Positions 34,491 to 42,825 of a stretch of 64,000 nucleotides of DNA are shown in pieces. The position numbers and the translations under genes were made by a program. The DNA comes from Bin5 sp965207495 (GTDB lineage Bacteria; Chloroflexota; Anaerolineae; Caldilineales; Caldilineaceae). The notes beneath the pieces are model-generated. The model searched no databases. It was not told the DNA's origin and saw only the letters and a program-made list of their open reading frames with translations. The DNA is taken from NCBI GenBank assembly GCA_965207495.1, contig OZ242287.1, positions 1,240,001-1,304,000 of the forward strand, read 5' to 3'. Positions within the stretch are counted from its first letter, which is position 1. Each line of letters opens with the position of its first letter.

Positions 34491-36176
34491 CTATCGCGGG
34501 AACACGATCGGCGTCTCGAAGTAGGTCATCGCCGATGTGTTATGGCAAAGCGGTGAGAACCACAGCTCCCTTGTCTCGCCATTCTTGAAGATGGCTTCGA
34601 CGTGGGCCGCCGCGCCCTCGACCGACAGCTCCGCGTCCGGACCCTGCTCGAAAAAGATCCAGTCCGGCGGATCATGGCGCAACGCCAGCAGCCCGTCAGC
34701 ATCCGGCTGGCCGGCAAGGAGTCGCGGTAACCCGGGGGGCAGAAAGTCCGGGAGGTAGCCTGCCGGGGCATTGCTTGGCATAGATCGGTCTTCAGTGTTC
34801 CAGTAGTAGATCATGGGGGCGAGAACGACCGGGCCATAACGCACGAGGACGTTATCTTCGCAGCTCTCCAGATGATGCCCGATACGTCCGGTCAAACGCA
34901 GCTGCACCTGGTGCGCCGAACGGGTCTCTGTGACGCGATCCCGTCTCAAGGAGTTGGGTACCCGCAGTTCAATCCCGTAGTCGGACGGCAGCCCGCGCAC
35001 CGTGATGGTCGCATCCGCGCCAGCGGGATATGAGGTGCGGATATCAACCAGGATCTCACCGCCGGGCTTTGGCACACGAAACTCGCCCGGCACGAGCAGG
35101 TTTACCGAGACGTTCTGCCCACCCAATGAGACCGCGTGTCGCGCATACTCGGACATCGCCAGGCCACCGTTTTCAGTGCAGCACCACCAGCACTCCGACA
35201 TCGGCCCCATGGCATAGCCGCTGGGAGTCAGGTCGCGGTGGCCGAACCCGCCGGTGACGAACTGATTGAAGAACAGGGCGTTCCAGAGCGCGTTTTCGGC
35301 TATCGCGTAGCACTCTTCGTCGCCCGTCAACAATCCGGCGTTGAGGTTAAGCATCACCCAGTCGGCGATGGAACAGCCCTCATTGCGGAAGCCGTGCGGA
35401 AAAATCTCGGCGATACAACCATCGGGCATCTCATAGCGCCGTTCAATGATCTCGCGGCGGAACCGTTCGGGCTTCTCGTTCCATGCCGGATCGTCTGTGT
35501 GCAGAGCCGCCTGCTGCAGGCCGCGCAGCGTTGTCAGCGTGCCATGGGAGTGGACATTCTCGATCTGCTCGAGCGGCTCGGCCACCAAGGCCACCATGTC
35601 CAGGTATTTCCGCTCGCCGGTCAGGCCATAAAGATTCGCCAGTGGCTCTGTGATCCAGGAAAAGAGCCCGAAGCGTATGCTGTTGGAGAACTCTTTGCGC
35701 CACCAGTCCTTGTTCTGGACATACCAGTCGCCGATTCCCACCGCGGCTTCGAGCGCCCGCCAATCACCGGTCAGATCGTAGTAGCGGAGCAGGCCGTTGA
35801 ATAAGCGGTGGCCTCCGCCGAGTATGTCGCTCTCGGGCGGCTCTGTGCTCCCCGGTTCTGAGGCGTAGCGCCCAAAAAGCCCCGACGGCCTCCGCGTTCG
35901 CAGGATGCGCTGGAAAAGCGTCTCCAGGCGCGGGTCACTTTGACCGTCCACGCCCTCGGCGGCCGACAGGAACTCCAGCACGCGCCCGGACAGATCGCCC
36001 GTACACCAGTCGGCATGCCGGTGAGACAGCAACGGCCGCTCCAGGTCCATCATGATGAAATCCAGCTTGTGCAATGGGTAGGCGGCGGTGCGGCCCCGGC
36101 ACAACCCAATACGAAACGAAAGCTGAGACCGATGCAAACGGGGATTCGACTTGGCTAAGGTAGCGTTCTCATGCAC
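34491..36176 (-). CDS. GH127-like (DUF1680) beta-L-arabinofuranosidase-type enzyme
   Basis: A 561-residue protein of (alpha/alpha)6 type. The zinc/cysteine site known from GH127 beta-L-arabinofuranosidases (E-x-C plus a CC pair, one Cys being the nucleophile) is matched by E266-G-C268 and C332-C333 in SECWWCCTENGG. The C-terminal ~200 residues form beta-sandwiches. No signal peptide is seen. Starts at 36176 or at the internal MMDLERPLL are both possible. It follows the permease gene by 10 nt and likely removes arabinofuranosyl or related sugars from imported oligosaccharides; the exact linkage is inference. Confidence 0.75.
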   Translation of the reverse strand: MHENATLAKSNPRLHRSQLSFRIGLCRGRTAAYPLHKLDFIMMDLERPLLSHRHADWCTGDLSGRVLEFLSAAEGVDGQSDPRLETLFQRILRTRRPSGLFGRYASEPGSTEPPESDILGGGHRLFNGLLRYYDLTGDWRALEAAVGIGDWYVQNKDWWRKEFSNSIRFGLFSWITEPLANLYGLTGERKYLDMVALVAEPLEQIENVHSHGTLTTLRGLQQAALHTDDPAWNEKPERFRREIIERRYEMPDGCIAEIFPHGFRNEGCSIADWVMLNLNAGLLTGDEECYAIAENALWNALFFNQFVTGGFGHRDLTPSGYAMGPMSECWWCCTENGGLAMSEYARHAVSLGGQNVSVNLLVPGEFRVPKPGGEILVDIRTSYPAGADATITVRGLPSDYGIELRVPNSLRRDRVTETRSAHQVQLRLTGRIGHHLESCEDNVLVRYGPVVLAPMIYYWNTEDRSMPSNAPAGYLPDFLPPGLPRLLAGQPDADGLLALRHDPPDWIFFEQGPDAELSVEGAAAHVEAIFKNGETRELWFSPLCHNTSAMTYFETPIVFPR

Positions 36177-36186
36177 GGTTCTTCTG

Positions 36187-37107
36187 TTACTCCTTCAAAG
36201 AGCCGAGGGTGAGACCGGTCACAAAGTAGCGTTGCACGAAAGGATAGACCAGTATGATCGGTATGGCCGCGAAGGCAATCATCGCCGCCGCCAGTCCCTC
36301 CGGCGTGGCATCCTCGAATAGGCGCAAAAGCTCCGCCGAGCCGCTGCCGCCTGATGCCCCCCTGCCCGATGCCGACTCCCACTGGAGCTGGCGGGTAATG
36401 ACGCGCACATAGATGAGACTCTGCAACGGCCAGTTTTCGCTGAGGCGCATGTAGACGATGCCATCGAACCAGGAATTCCAGTGATGCACTGCGGAGAAAA
36501 GCGCCAAGGTTGCCAGGGCAGGCTTGGAGAGAGGGATGTAGATCCAGCGCAGAACGTCGAACTCGTTGGCGCCGTCCAACAGCGCCGATTCCGACATCTC
36601 ACGCGGCAGCCCTCGGAAGAAGTTGATGAGGATGATGGTACTGAAGATACTGAAGGCGACGGGCACCACCAACACGGCGAAGTTGTCCAGAAGTCCCAAC
36701 GACTTGTAGGCCATGAAGGTGGGAATCAAGCCGCCGCTAAACAGGCTGAAGAACAGCATGATCCCTTTGAACAGATCTCGTCCCGGCAGGTATATGTGAT
36801 CATGTGACAGGGGATAGGCCGTAATAGATGTGACTGCCAAGGTGAGTATCACGCCAAACACCACGCGCATTATCGATATGCGCAGCGAGTTCAGGAGGCG
36901 GGGATCTGCCAGGCTGTAGGCATAGTTGTCCAGTTGAAAGCCAACTGGCCACAGGCCCACCTTGCCCGCTTGGATCGCCGACAAGCTGCTCAGCGACGTG
37001 GCCAGCAAATTGAGAAAAGGGAGTAGACAGGTTATCGCCAGCACCGCAAGAACGATGTGGATCATCACATCAGCGATCGCGTCACCCAGATGGCGTTCCT
37101 GGATCAT
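36187..37107 (-). CDS. Carbohydrate ABC importer permease, LplC type
   Basis: A 306-residue permease with six transmembrane segments. The EAA loop that docks the ATPase reads SALLDGANEFDVLRWIYIPL. It starts 26 nt after the partner permease gene and is followed at 10 nt by the GH127-like gene. An insert rich in Gly/Ser (~245-260, GRGASGGSGSAE) before the last transmembrane segment is unusual. No ATPase is encoded in the operon, so a shared MsmX-type ATPase elsewhere is expected. Confidence 0.9.
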   Translation of the reverse strand: MIQERHLGDAIADVMIHIVLAVLAITCLLPFLNLLATSLSSLSAIQAGKVGLWPVGFQLDNYAYSLADPRLLNSLRISIMRVVFGVILTLAVTSITAYPLSHDHIYLPGRDLFKGIMLFFSLFSGGLIPTFMAYKSLGLLDNFAVLVVPVAFSIFSTIILINFFRGLPREMSESALLDGANEFDVLRWIYIPLSKPALATLALFSAVHHWNSWFDGIVYMRLSENWPLQSLIYVRVITRQLQWESASGRGASGGSGSAELLRLFEDATPEGLAAAMIAFAAIPIILVYPFVQRYFVTGLTLGSLKE

Positions 37108-37133
37108 GGTTCGCCTTTATTCCTTCCAACAAC

Positions 37134-38114
37134 TCAAAAAATCCTGTAGTTCGCCAGCTTGTCTGCCAGCCACCACGAAAAAAGAATCATCCCCAGGCCG
37201 ATCACGGATCGGAACAGACCTACGGCAGTGCCCAGGCTGAATTTCGCGGCCAGCAGCCCTTCACGATAGACGAAGGTATCAAGGACATCGCCCGTCCGAT
37301 AGGTCACAGGGTTGATCAGCACCAGGATCTGCTCAAAGCCGGCGTTGAGGATGCCTCCCAGGCTCAGGGCCGACAGGAGAATGATCATGGGCGCGATGCC
37401 CGGAAGGGTGATATGCCGCTCACGCCGCCAGCGCCCGGCGCCGTCCACGGCTGCCGCCTCGTATAATTCGGGGTTGATGGCCGTCAGCGCAGCCAGATAC
37501 AGCACCGCGCCCCAGCCGAACTCCTTCCACGTCTCCAGGCCAATCAGCGTCCACGGGAACACCGCGGCGTCACCCAGAAATCGGACAGCGGGAAACCCCA
37601 ACGCCATCAGTCCCTTGTTGACGATCCCCGTCGTGGCCAGCACCTGCACCATGATGCCGCCAATGATGATCCAGGACAGAAAATGGGGCAGCGTCGTGGC
37701 CGTCTGCACTGCACGCTGGAAAAAACGGACTCGGACCTGGTTGAGTATAAGGGCAAAGACCAGCGCGACCAGTTGCCCGGCAATGATCTTACCGATGGAA
37801 ATGAACAGCGTGTTACGGAAAAGATTGAGCGCGTTCGGGGCAGCAAAGAAGCGCTGAAAATGCTCCAGCCCCACGAACTCGGAACCGGCCAATCCCTTGA
37901 AAGGATTATAGTCGACAAAGGCGATTGCGATGCCCCATATCGGGTAGGCATTGAAGACCAGAAGCAGGATGATGGCCGGCATCATCATGACATACATCCG
38001 CCAGTGCTTCTGCCACACCGAACGAAAAGGGGGCTTTCGCTCAATCGGCAGATGAGTCCGCCTGCCGGCTTGCGTCCCGACCGAGGCTGGCGCGATCGTG
38101 GCTGTCTCAGCCAT
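37134..38114 (-). CDS. Carbohydrate ABC importer permease, LplB type
   Basis: A 326-residue permease with an extended N-terminal cytoplasmic tail and six transmembrane segments (first: MYVMMMPAIILLLVFNAYPI). The EAA loop is EAAAVDGAGRWRRERHITLP. With the LplC-type partner it forms the channel of an oligosaccharide importer (CUT1 family). A 187-nt gap containing a long hairpin separates it from the binding-protein gene. Confidence 0.92.
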   Translation of the reverse strand: MAETATIAPASVGTQAGRRTHLPIERKPPFRSVWQKHWRMYVMMMPAIILLLVFNAYPIWGIAIAFVDYNPFKGLAGSEFVGLEHFQRFFAAPNALNLFRNTLFISIGKIIAGQLVALVFALILNQVRVRFFQRAVQTATTLPHFLSWIIIGGIMVQVLATTGIVNKGLMALGFPAVRFLGDAAVFPWTLIGLETWKEFGWGAVLYLAALTAINPELYEAAAVDGAGRWRRERHITLPGIAPMIILLSALSLGGILNAGFEQILVLINPVTYRTGDVLDTFVYREGLLAAKFSLGTAVGLFRSVIGLGMILFSWWLADKLANYRIF

Positions 38115-38172
38115 CAGCGCAGCTGTCCTTTCACTGATGAGGGGGTGGCCTGCGCAACACTGCCTTCTGTGG

Positions 38173-38217
38173 TTTCGCCCCCGCCAAGTACCCGGAATGG
38201 GGTCGGCGGGGGCGAAA
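38173..38217 (-). promoter_or_regulatory. Intercistronic inverted repeat after the sugar-binding protein gene
   Basis: Perfect 13-bp arms TTTCGCCCCCGCC and GGCGGGGGCGAAA with a 19-nt loop, 83 nt after the binding-protein stop. It may stabilise the upstream mRNA or reduce read-through into the permease genes. A related, less perfect copy lies upstream of the same gene at 40041-40083. Confidence 0.75.
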
Positions 38218-38300
38218 TAGTGCTACAGGATGCTGTCACAATAGCCTTCGGCCACCATGTTCTTCCGTCGTCTTGTGCTCTCTATGTCGCTATCCTGAAT

Positions 38301-40010
38301 CTATAGGCTCGCATACCACTCGTTGACCTCGGCGGTGACTTCGTCGCCGCCGCTCGCCTTCCATTCGTCGACGAAGTCATCGAAGGCGTCCAGCGACCGG
38401 GCGCCGCTGATGATCTCCAGATAGGCCGCGTCCTCCAGGGCCGTCAAATGCCCGGTGAAGTCGACCATATTTGGGCCGGGGGCGCCAAGGAACTGGTTGA
38501 GCATACATTCATCCTGCGTGTCGAAGACCGCGCGGTAGACGTCCATCGCTGGCTTCTGCCCAGGGTCCGCAATCAAGCGCTGGGCTTTGTTGAGCTTGCT
38601 GCGGTCGGTCTCGAGAATCCACGGCTCAAGGTTGTTCCAGTAGGCGGCTACACCCTCATTGCTCAAGACGCTTGCAATCCAGTGCCCTGCGCCGGTATTG
38701 CGTGTATAGAGTGGGCCCTCCTGTAGCTCGCAGTTCTCATCCCACACCCAGTCGTAGCCCTCTTTCCAGATGCCGGTGCTGGCAGACCATTGATAGACCT
38801 GCCACTTGGGAAAGTTGAACCACAGTTCGTTGTTCCAGTTGAGATACTTGAAAACCGCCTCGACCTTGCGTTGCTCGATCCCTTTGCGGAAGCAGTACAC
38901 CCGCCCGCTGGCATTCGCCCCCCGGCGGCCAATCTTGCCCTCGGGGCCCTCCAGATGCGTGAAGTATGTCCACTTGGCGCCGGGATTCTCCTCTTCCACA
39001 GCCTGCATCCGTCCCAGGAGCCAGTATGCGCCCCAATAGACACCGACCTCTTGCGAAGTGAACTGGGAGAACGAGTCTCCCGGCCCGAAGGTGTAAAAGT
39101 CGGGGTGAATCAGTCCGTCCTTGTACCAATTCTGGAGTATGGCCAGGACTTCCCCGTTTTCAGGGCGGATGCTGCCGTAAGTCAGCGCGCCGTCACCGTA
39201 GTCGCGCCACGTCTTGGGCATCACACCATGCGCGCCAAAGATCGCATCCATGGAAGCAGCCCAAATGATCAGCATCTTGTTGGCGCCAATGCCGAATTTG
39301 CTGAGCCCAGCGTCCATGAAGGCTCGCATCGTCTCCTCCAACTCGGCCACTGTGGTCGGTATCGGCAACCCCACCTTGTCCAGCCAGTCCTGGCGGATCC
39401 AGCAGAGGTTGTTGCCACCCGCGGGGGATCCCTCCTCTGGGAAGCCATACAGCTTGTCGCCGCGGGTCGCAGGCACCCAGGACTCGCCATCGGGATAATG
39501 CATCACCTGCTTGGATAAAGGAGAATAGGCAGCATCCACCACGGCTCGGATATCCTCTACCGCGTCATTGGCGATGAACTCTGCCGCCTCCACGGTATTG
39601 CACACGAAATAATCGGCCATGGTGCCGGCGGCGATGTCCGCGGCCCGCTTGGCCGCCCGTGCGTCGCCCGCCGCCGTCCAGTGCGGCTCGAACCTGATCC
39701 CCATCAGGTCGCGCCGCAAATTATACATGGGGTTGTTGTCATACGAGTCCCCCTCTTTGAATGACGTCCCCGTATCCTCGACCATCAGCACCACCTCTGG
39801 ATCGTACTTTTCGAACGGAGGAAAGGTGGGATCCCAGTCCATCTCACACATGCTCTCAGGGGCTTCGGTCGCCGCCACAGCCGACTCGGCGGCCGGTTCC
39901 CCTGCGGGCGCCTGCTCGGGCGAGCAGGCGGCCACCACCGTGCCGGCGGCCACCATGCCTGCAGTCTTTAGGAAACTTCGTCTAGTTATTCTGGATTTCG
40001 CCGGTGACAT
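38301..40010 (-). CDS. LipO-type carbohydrate-binding lipoprotein of ABC importer
   Basis: A 569-residue extracellular solute-binding lipoprotein. The signal is Tat-type (TRRSFLKTAG, R10-R11) with a lipobox ending at C29 (VVAAC), followed by an Ala/Glu/Pro-rich linker. The body matches large LipO/YtcQ-type SBPs that bind oligosaccharides (for example FNFPKWQVYQW-like aromatic-rich regions such as WNNELWFNFPKWQVYQW). First gene of the six-gene carbohydrate operon. Confidence 0.9.
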   Translation of the reverse strand: MSPAKSRITRRSFLKTAGMVAAGTVVAACSPEQAPAGEPAAESAVAATEAPESMCEMDWDPTFPPFEKYDPEVVLMVEDTGTSFKEGDSYDNNPMYNLRRDLMGIRFEPHWTAAGDARAAKRAADIAAGTMADYFVCNTVEAAEFIANDAVEDIRAVVDAAYSPLSKQVMHYPDGESWVPATRGDKLYGFPEEGSPAGGNNLCWIRQDWLDKVGLPIPTTVAELEETMRAFMDAGLSKFGIGANKMLIIWAASMDAIFGAHGVMPKTWRDYGDGALTYGSIRPENGEVLAILQNWYKDGLIHPDFYTFGPGDSFSQFTSQEVGVYWGAYWLLGRMQAVEEENPGAKWTYFTHLEGPEGKIGRRGANASGRVYCFRKGIEQRKVEAVFKYLNWNNELWFNFPKWQVYQWSASTGIWKEGYDWVWDENCELQEGPLYTRNTGAGHWIASVLSNEGVAAYWNNLEPWILETDRSKLNKAQRLIADPGQKPAMDVYRAVFDTQDECMLNQFLGAPGPNMVDFTGHLTALEDAAYLEIISGARSLDAFDDFVDEWKASGGDEVTAEVNEWYASL

Positions 40011-40040
40011 AGTTTCTTACCTCCCTTGGGTTATGTTCCA

Positions 40041-40083
40041 CCCCCGCCAAGTGCGCAAGGATACCGTCGGCGGCGGCGAAAAA
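40041..40083. repeat. Copy of the hairpin element upstream of the sugar-binding protein gene
   Basis: CCCCCGCCAAGT ... TCGGCGGCGGCGAAA matches the element at 38178-38217 (CCCCCGCCAAGT ... TCGGCGGGGGCGAAA) with a diverged loop. The two flank the binding-protein gene. Confidence 0.65.
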
Positions 40084-40311
40084 CGGCCTCCTACTGGCCG
40101 TCGCTAACGTTGCTAGCCCGATCGTGGAGCGAATTCAGAGTAGTCAGCAAAGCCGAAACCTTTCCAGCGAGATGGATAGAAGGCTTCCTGGGCTGCCAGA
40201 CGGTCGCAATCAAACTCGTAACGGGAATGACAAAGAAGCTGTCTATACCGCGGCGACGGGTATGCACGTTTCCGGGACGTTCTTACGTTGGTCGTTGATA
40301 AACACGATGAT

Positions 40312-40536
40312 TCAGGAGTTGCGATAGGGCATCGCGTCGTGAAGCAAGGCGGACCGATTCAGAATGTCTTTGCGAATCGGTGCAATGAAACGCAGCCTAA
40401 GGCCGAATAACTGCTCAAAGAGCGCTTGTGAGGGATAGCCACGGTCGCCGAACGGTTTACCCCACAGGTCCGTGGTCATCTGTGGGGCCGGTTTAAAGGC
40501 ATTGACCTCCTGGATTCTAACGAGAGCACCCTGAGT
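40312..40536 (-). pseudogene. IS982-type transposase remnant
   Basis: A 74-codon minus-strand fragment reads VNAFKPAPQMTTDLWGKPFG then DRGYPSQALFEQLFGLRLRF, IAPIRKDILN. This matches the C-terminal half of IS982-family DDE transposases (GKLFGDKGYIS..LF..L...G..LIT.IRKNMK). The frame ends early (MPYRNS) and begins after an in-frame stop, and no terminal inverted repeats were recognised. It is an inactive relic at the edge of the carbohydrate locus. Confidence 0.65.
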
Positions 40537-40756
40537 TCAGGATCGCTGAATGCTCCCACCACCAACACTGACGTACTTCAACAAAATATTATATTAACGA
40601 TAACAGGTAGACACAGAGGTGTCAAGTCAGTTTTTTCTGGGTGCATCCCAAAATGGGGGCAAACTCTCGCATGACTCAGGGAACGACTAAGCCATGTCCA
40701 GCCCGCAGATCCAATCTCAGCCAATTTGCGTGGCTGATTTCTCCTGAACTTTTTCT

Positions 40757-40870
40757 GGGCGGTCAGGCCTTCGGCCCTCCCTTGTGCAGGGGCTGCGCCC
40801 CCGCAACGCCCCGCCCTTGCTAGCGACCGTGCTCATTCTTCCCCAGCAACGTGTCTAGCCAACAGTATTC
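40757..40870. repeat. Dispersed GC-rich repeat family, copy B
   Basis: Second copy of the element at 7809-7940: the twin palindromes (GGCCTTCGGCC-like and GGGGCTGCGCCCC), CGCAACGCCCCGCCCTT, CTCATTCTTCCCCAGCAACG and TCTAGCCAACAGT in the same order and orientation. Confidence 0.85.
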
Positions 40871-40885
40871 CCACTAAACGGTCCT

Positions 40886-40994
40886 GTAGGGGCAGGCCTT
40901 GTGCCTGCCCACGCCCGCCTCAAGCCTCGCCTCACCCACTGGCGTCGCCATCTTCCCCCTAATGGCCCGGTAGGGGCAGGCCTTGTGCCTGCCC
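40886..40994. repeat. Two identical 25-nt palindromic units
   Basis: The unit TAGGGGCAGGCCTTGTGCCT (with flanking G and GCCC) occurs identically at 40886-40910 and 40970-40994. Each folds as GGGCAGGC/GCCTGCCC with a short loop. Similar palindromes are common intergenic repeats in Chloroflexota and cyanobacteria. Confidence 0.8.
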
Positions 40995-41137
40995 TGTGCC
41001 CCTTATCAACGGACCTCCCGGTATGACAAGGCCTTTTGCATGCCCTGCGTATCTCCAAGAGCCGGTAACTGATTTAAGCAACCGCCGGCATAATCTCCCC
41101 GCCAAAATGTTCCTACCCCAAGTCTGGGATGCACCCC
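40991..41137. repeat. Second repeat module, copy 1
   Basis: About 147 nt, from GCCCTGTGCCCCTTATCAAC to GGGATGCACCCC, that recur in diverged form at 52977-53118 (…CCCCTAAATCAACAGACC … GGTATGCACCCC). In both places the module follows a copy of the GC-rich repeat. Shared landmarks are CCGCCGGCATA and CTCCCACCCCAA/TTCCTACCCCAA. Confidence 0.7.
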
Positions 41138-41619
41138 TCTTTCTGCCAGAGTGTGTCCCAAAGGAATGGTAAGATTCTGGCTCATCTCTGGTCAGGAACA
41201 CTGGACATGCCGGCCCCCAGGTCCGGGTGCCCCCAAATATCAAGACGCACGTCTGACAAGATTGGGGCTTGGCGCCTGTTGCAATTCTGATATACTGGGC
41301 CTTCAGACTTGCCTGCGTCTTCGCTTGCATCAGGACGATGCCTGTCGCACCGGCGGCGTCGGCAACTCTGGCATCTCCCGCCGCATCTTCCTGCCCCAAT
41401 CGCGGCCTGCGTTGGGCGTGTCGCGGTTTTTCTCGTTCCTCAACCACGGGAACGACTTCTTCAACCCGCCGTTCTTCCTGAGTACAACCAGATGGCGGCG
41501 AGCGTGACAGGCAGCATCCTCTGCATCCTTCTCTATGCTCTGGCGTAGCATTACTTCATCCAAAGTATCGCCTCTGGCGGTGTCAAACAGAAGGCCTTTC
41601 AACAAAAGAGAAGAGGTAG
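41138..41619. other. Leader region of the oxidoreductase operon
   Basis: About 480 nt without a recognisable gene. An extended -10 (TGATATACT, 41288-41296) lies 324 nt before the oxidoreductase start, with only a poor -35 (TTGGCG, 15-nt spacing). Open frames on both strands show no known motif. Confidence 0.4.
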
Positions 41620-42735
41620 ATGGACGATTCCAGCGCATTCAGTGAAGCCGCAAGGCATCCAACCATCCGCGTCGGCGTACTCGGCCTCGGCCAGGGCCGC
41701 TCCCACCTGCGCGCCTTCCAACTCCTTGAAGGTGCCACAGTTGCCGCCGTCTGCGACCAGGATGAAAGCCTCGCAGAACGCGTCGCCCACGAATTCGGCG
41801 TCGAAACGCGCTTCCCCACCTACCAAGCCATGCTCGAAGACCCCGCCATCGATCTCATCGTCGTCGCCACTCCCGACCATCTCCACGGCCAGCACGCCAT
41901 CATGGCGCTCGAAGCCGGCAAGCACGTCCTCTCCGAGATCCCCATGGCGACCACACTGGCCGAATGTGAGCGCATCATCGAGCTCACCGACCGCCACGGC
42001 CTCAAATACCACATGGGCAACCAGGTCCGCTACGCCTTCTGCCTCCGCGACGTGCAGAGAATGATCCGAGCCGGCGATCTCGGCGATATCTTCTACGGCG
42101 AGGGCGAATACCTGCACACCATGGACGAAATCGTGGCACACCGCCCGCCCGGCCACTGGCGCATCCACTCCCAAACCCCCCAGACCACCCTCCTCGGCGG
42201 CGGCCCCCACGCCATCGACACCCTCCGCTGGCTCATGGGCGTCGACTTCGTCGAAGCGCAAGCCTACCACGCCCAACAGCCCTCCCGCTGGCAGACAACG
42301 CACACAACCGTCGCTATCTTCAAAGCCAGCAACGGCGCCGCCGCCAAAGTGACCGTGTCCTACGGTATGCTGCGCCCCTACTGCCTATACTACTCCGTCT
42401 ACGGCAACGCCGGCTCCTTCGAACGCACCCGCGACCAGGGCGGCGCCGTCGAGGATACGATCAACTTCCACTTTGACGACAGAATAGCCGGCGCCCGCCG
42501 CATGGCGCCCGTTACCGTGCCCAACTGGAGCAACCCCGCCATCCAGCGCCGGCACGCGCTCGGACACGGCACCATGGAGATAGAACAGGCCCAACAGTTC
42601 CTCCATGCAATCATCGCCGACGAAGAACCTGCCATCGGCCCCCGCGCGGCCGCCCGCTCGATCGCCGCCGGCATCTGCGCTCTCCAGTCCGCTCAGCAAG
42701 GAGGCGGCCCAGTCGCCATACCCACCTTTGACTGA
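41620..42735 (+). CDS. Gfo/Idh/MocA family oxidoreductase
   Basis: NAD(P)-dependent dehydrogenase of 371 residues. The Rossmann start is TIRVGVLGLGQGRSHLRAF. The second-strand region DLIVVATPDHLHGQHA is followed by a modified EKP motif (SEIPMATT instead of EKP.), so the usual catalytic Lys is replaced by Ile/Pro context. The C-terminal sheet holds GGGPHAIDTLRWLMG with the conserved His/Asp pair. The ribosome binding site AAGAGAAGAGG supports ATG 41620. It is the first of three genes for a sugar or sugar-acid pathway; the substrate is unknown. Confidence 0.88.
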   Translation: MDDSSAFSEAARHPTIRVGVLGLGQGRSHLRAFQLLEGATVAAVCDQDESLAERVAHEFGVETRFPTYQAMLEDPAIDLIVVATPDHLHGQHAIMALEAGKHVLSEIPMATTLAECERIIELTDRHGLKYHMGNQVRYAFCLRDVQRMIRAGDLGDIFYGEGEYLHTMDEIVAHRPPGHWRIHSQTPQTTLLGGGPHAIDTLRWLMGVDFVEAQAYHAQQPSRWQTTHTTVAIFKASNGAAAKVTVSYGMLRPYCLYYSVYGNAGSFERTRDQGGAVEDTINFHFDDRIAGARRMAPVTVPNWSNPAIQRRHALGHGTMEIEQAQQFLHAIIADEEPAIGPRAAARSIAAGICALQSAQQGGGPVAIPTFD

Positions 42736-42825
42736 CATTCATTTTTTCTGGCAGAGACACAAAGGCGCTCTTCGTATCATGCGCTATAACTAAACAGCCC
42801 ACATCCCGAGGACGAGGCCCCAACA

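Noticed and set aside
40081..40115. LacI-type operator (CTAACGTTGC) upstream of the sugar-binding protein gene
   Set aside because: Only the central AACGTT is symmetric and the outer half-sites do not match; no LacI-family gene is nearby.
40626..40700. Insertion-sequence end near the IS982 relic
   Set aside because: I could not find matching terminal inverted repeats or a target duplication around the fragment.
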